A stretch of DNA of 64,000 nucleotides from Candidatus Zhuqueibacterota bacterium (lineage in GTDB: Bacteria; Zhuqueibacterota; Zhuqueibacteria; Residuimicrobiales; Krinioviventaceae): the NCBI GenBank assembly GCA_016934825.1, contig JAFGSB010000140.1:62001-126000 (forward strand), read 5' to 3'. Below are positions 61,379-64,000 of this stretch, piece after piece. Numbering within the stretch: position 1 is the first letter of the stretch; every line of letters starts with the position of its first letter. The translations under genes and the position numbers were made by a program. Under the pieces are notes generated by a model. It had not been told where the DNA came from. It searched no databases and worked only from the letters and a program-made list of their open reading frames with translations.

Positions 61379-64000
61379 ATGCTCAATACAGTTTTATTCA
61401 TAGTTGTTTACATCTGTCATAAATCTATCTGCTTTTGTCGGTTTTTGAATGACAGGTTGTGTTATCGTCTTATATTATTATTTATACTGTTCCTGCCTTT
61501 AAAAAACATTTCCGCAACAGAAATTTTATCCGATTATTCAAATATGGATAACTGGCGCCTGATTGTCGGCAAAGGTGAATGGCAAAAGGACCCCGGTACA
61601 GGGGAAATGTGTCTAACCGTGACCGGCGAGCCGGGTTTGATTGAAAGTAATTACTGGATAATGAATTATCCGTTTAAACCGGATCATGAATATAAAATAT
61701 CCTGCAAGGTACGGAAATCAAGCGGTACATCCGGCGGACTGGTTCTTATCGGTTCGAATTTTGTTAATAGAGACGTAACGGCTGAAAAGAACTGGACCAC
61801 ATACGAATTTTATTTTTCCACACCATCGGAAGTGGATAACTGTTATCTGCGTTTCGGTCAGTGGCATGTAAACGGTACGATCTGGTTCAGGGATATCCAG
61901 GTTACCCCGGTGCAGCCCTTTTACAGCACCGTCGACGGTATTCAACTGGGCAGTGGTGAAACGATCGAAAACGGAATTTATAAAGTTCTTTATAATTTCA
62001 GAAATTTCGACACAAATTCTTCCAGATGCCTTATCGCGTTTAATTGTTACTTTAATACCAGCCGGTGGGATTTTAAACTGGGGAGTGTTGTTATTTTTAA
62101 ACATATGCTCGGTCGTTATGATGAAAGACAAACATCCGGACAACTTACGCTTAATGTCAATTATTACAGCGGAGGGAAATGCCTCATTGAAGCAAGCAGG
62201 GACGGAAAATTCTGGCTGGATGCGGGTACAATAGACAACACAGGCGAGTTCGATTTTAAAGTACCCGACAATCTTTATCCCGCGGAAATGATTTATGTCC
62301 GTTTAAGAACGTTTAGTATATCACCGAGAATTCAAATCAATAATTATCAGTATCAGGCGGACATACAAAACAGAACTCTTGATATATCGGGACAAACACA
62401 TTATGCGGATATACTTGAGGAATCCGAAGACTTTGATGTGCAAATCGGGGCTTTATTAACGGGTGGTCAGCAAAAAACCGTAATCCATATTACCAATAAT
62501 ATAAATAAATTACAAAATTTCAATATTGAAAACGGGAAAGACGGACGGGTCCTTCAAAACGGTATCGCCGTACTTCCCGGGAAAAAGATCAGTATTGAAT
62601 ATCCGGCGGACCTGCTGCTGCCGCAGGAGTTAGTTATAATATACCCCATCGACAACAAATCCTCAAAATACACCGCAAACCTTAATATGACGACAAATTA
62701 TCTGAAAAAAGCGGACTATGGCTATTTGATCGATACTGACGATAACGCTTCACTATGGTGGACGGATGCAACGCGTAAAATCGGCAGATTTCGTGACATA
62801 CCGCACGAGCAAAATCCGGTCATCGAGTTTTACTGCGCCGGAAATGAATATGAACCCGGACAGCTTGTTATCCGGGCGAACAAGGATATGGAAAATGTAT
62901 TCGCAAAATTAAGCCCGTTAACGCACGAAAACGGAACGAAATTGCCGCTCGAAACCGCTCAATTGCTGCTTGTCGATTATGTTAACATCCAAAATGTGAC
63001 CGACGCCGCCGGTTGTGCGGGCGACTGGCCGGACCCCCTGCTTCCCCTGAACAAGCCCTTTTTCGTTAAAAAAGGGGAAAATCAACCTATATGGATTTTG
63101 TTCAAAATTCCACAAAACGCTTTGCCCGGCGACTATCACAGCAGTATACAACTGAGTTGCGGAAACTGGCAGCAAAGCATTCCGATCCGGTTACATGTAT
63201 GGAATTTTAAACTTCCGGAAGAAACTCATCTGCAAACCGCTTTTGGGTTCAACGCGTCATTACTGAGGAGTTATCATCATTTCTCCAACACCGATAATTT
63301 GACAGACCTCCTTGACAAATATTTCAAAAATTTTGCCGAGCACCGGATATCCCCTTATGATCCGTTTATTCTGGGCAATATAAAAATGTCGGTCGACGAA
63401 AAAACATTGACAACCCGGCTGGATTTCGGCAAATTCGACGCACTCGGACATAAATACCTGAATCAAACCGGTTTTAATTCATTTCGATTGAATGTGCAGG
63501 GGCTGGGGAACGGTTCGTTTCACGGACGCAAAATCGGGCAAATCGGCTCATTCAGGCAGGGCAGCGCGGAATACGAAAAAATTATGACCGATTATTTGTC
63601 CCAACTTCAGGCTCACCTAAAAATACGCGGCTGGCTTGATAAAGCATATATTTACTGGTTTGATGAACCGGAGCCCAAAGATTATGACTATATCAAAGAA
63701 ACAATGGAGCTGATCCATAAAGCGGCGCCGAAATTGACGCGTATGCTGACGGAACAACCCGAACCCGATCTTTACGGTTGTGTCGATTTATGGTGCCCCA
63801 AAACCGATAACTATGACCACGAATTGGCCGAAATATGCCGTTCCCGGGGCGAAAAAATATGGTGGTATATATGTTCCAGTCCCAAAGAACCCTTTTGCAC
63901 TTTATTTATTGACCACTACGCGGTCGAACTCCGAACCTGGATATGGCAGTCCTGGAAATACGGCCTGGACGGGATTCTGATCTGGGGCACAAACTACTGG
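61379..64000 (+). CDS. Secreted GH123/DUF4091-like glycoside hydrolase, 3' partial
   Basis: The frame is open from the ATG at 61379 to the last base (874 codons), so the C-terminus is outside the window. An N-terminal hydrophobic segment (YRLILLFILFLPLKNISA) is a signal peptide. Residues up to about 560 are beta-sandwich-like; the C-terminal region has a TIM-barrel-like glycosidase pattern with YIYWFDEPEPKDYDY, in which Asp762-Glu763 match the catalytic D-E pair of GH123-type enzymes, and later ICSSPKEPF, AVELRTWIWQSWKYGLDGILIWGTNYW. GH123/DUF4091 enzymes cleave N-acetylgalactosaminides by a substrate-assisted mechanism. Substrate here unknown. No Shine-Dalgarno is obvious, and alternative TTG starts at 61445 and 61457 exist. 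Confidence 0.85.
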   Translation, partial: MLNTVLFIVVYICHKSICFCRFLNDRLCYRLILLFILFLPLKNISATEILSDYSNMDNWRLIVGKGEWQKDPGTGEMCLTVTGEPGLIESNYWIMNYPFKPDHEYKISCKVRKSSGTSGGLVLIGSNFVNRDVTAEKNWTTYEFYFSTPSEVDNCYLRFGQWHVNGTIWFRDIQVTPVQPFYSTVDGIQLGSGETIENGIYKVLYNFRNFDTNSSRCLIAFNCYFNTSRWDFKLGSVVIFKHMLGRYDERQTSGQLTLNVNYYSGGKCLIEASRDGKFWLDAGTIDNTGEFDFKVPDNLYPAEMIYVRLRTFSISPRIQINNYQYQADIQNRTLDISGQTHYADILEESEDFDVQIGALLTGGQQKTVIHITNNINKLQNFNIENGKDGRVLQNGIAVLPGKKISIEYPADLLLPQELVIIYPIDNKSSKYTANLNMTTNYLKKADYGYLIDTDDNASLWWTDATRKIGRFRDIPHEQNPVIEFYCAGNEYEPGQLVIRANKDMENVFAKLSPLTHENGTKLPLETAQLLLVDYVNIQNVTDAAGCAGDWPDPLLPLNKPFFVKKGENQPIWILFKIPQNALPGDYHSSIQLSCGNWQQSIPIRLHVWNFKLPEETHLQTAFGFNASLLRSYHHFSNTDNLTDLLDKYFKNFAEHRISPYDPFILGNIKMSVDEKTLTTRLDFGKFDALGHKYLNQTGFNSFRLNVQGLGNGSFHGRKIGQIGSFRQGSAEYEKIMTDYLSQLQAHLKIRGWLDKAYIYWFDEPEPKDYDYIKETMELIHKAAPKLTRMLTEQPEPDLYGCVDLWCPKTDNYDHELAEICRSRGEKIWWYICSSPKEPFCTLFIDHYAVELRTWIWQSWKYGLDGILIWGTNYW

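Noticed and set aside
1-64000. tRNA, rRNA, transposon or prophage genes
   Set aside because: Looked for in gaps; no cloverleaf, terminal inverted repeats, transposase or integrase motifs were found.

Overview
The window reads as a chromosomal segment from a diderm bacterium of the FCB (Fibrobacterota-Chlorobiota-Bacteroidota) superphylum. Evidence includes a type IX secretion system (SprA translocon, PorU sortase, a PorV/PorQ-like barrel), a secreted subtilase ending in a T9SS-type C-terminal sorting domain, meso-DAP peptidoglycan genes, lipid A and LOS genes, and a TonB/ExbB/ExbD set. Long proteins with Asp/Asn-rich inserts, PorV-like proteins and DUF4388 regulators fit an uncultured FCB lineage (KSB1/Calditrichota-like) better than classical Bacteroidota, but that is inference; no rRNA or ribosomal protein gene lies here. 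No tRNA, CRISPR array, insertion sequence, phage or integrase gene was seen.

Layout. 0-9.3 kb: a ThuA-like C-terminus, an exported S8 peptidase with a T9SS tail, a CBM9/DUF5916 outer-membrane protein, an MBL-fold hydrolase, a Tat-like aldo/keto reductase coupled to a DUF6599 protein, and a small lipoprotein behind a good sigma-54 promoter. 9.5-14.4 kb: ferritin, an Fe-S protein divergent from a Crp/Fnr regulator with a perfect FNR box between them, OsmC, an AlkA-like glycosylase, and a free Met-R-sulfoxide reductase: a redox/stress block. 14.5-19 kb: a lipid A operon (Gfo/Idh/MocA oxidoreductase, ICMT-like methyltransferase, lpxB, DUF374 acyltransferase, lpxK). 19-27 kb: an NtrC-type activator, then a poorly described regulatory island with a sigma-like/zinc-finger pair behind a second sigma-54 promoter, two receiver-DUF4388 proteins whose phosphoacceptor Asp is Glu, and two small-GTPase-like domains that have lost the P-loop Lys. 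27-31.5 kb: a gluzincin membrane peptidase, an LpxL-like acyltransferase, two GT9 heptosyltransferases and TsaC.

32.2-54.7 kb is one long minus-strand block. Reading leftward from 54.65 kb it contains sprA, a glutaminyl-cyclase-like M28 lipoprotein, prmA, a DUF4390 protein, porU, a PorV-like protein, an outer-membrane barrel, murE, lysC, murA (active-site Cys replaced by Asp), murB and a DUF1080 protein. 55-61.4 kb: lptF/lptG, a membrane-anchored protein with a BlaI-like winged helix, cutA, and tonB-exbB-exbD. From 61.38 kb to the window edge runs an open, 3'-truncated GH123/DUF4091-like secreted glycosidase.

The theme is envelope building: LPS (lpxB, lpxK, lpxL, GT9, lptFG), peptidoglycan (murE/A/B plus lysC for DAP) and T9SS with its probable cargo-modifying cyclase. 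The best candidate for an undescribed system is the 20.8-26.8 kb island, where catalytic residues are lost in receiver and GTPase domains alike and where transcription may be governed by the adjacent NtrC-type activator.
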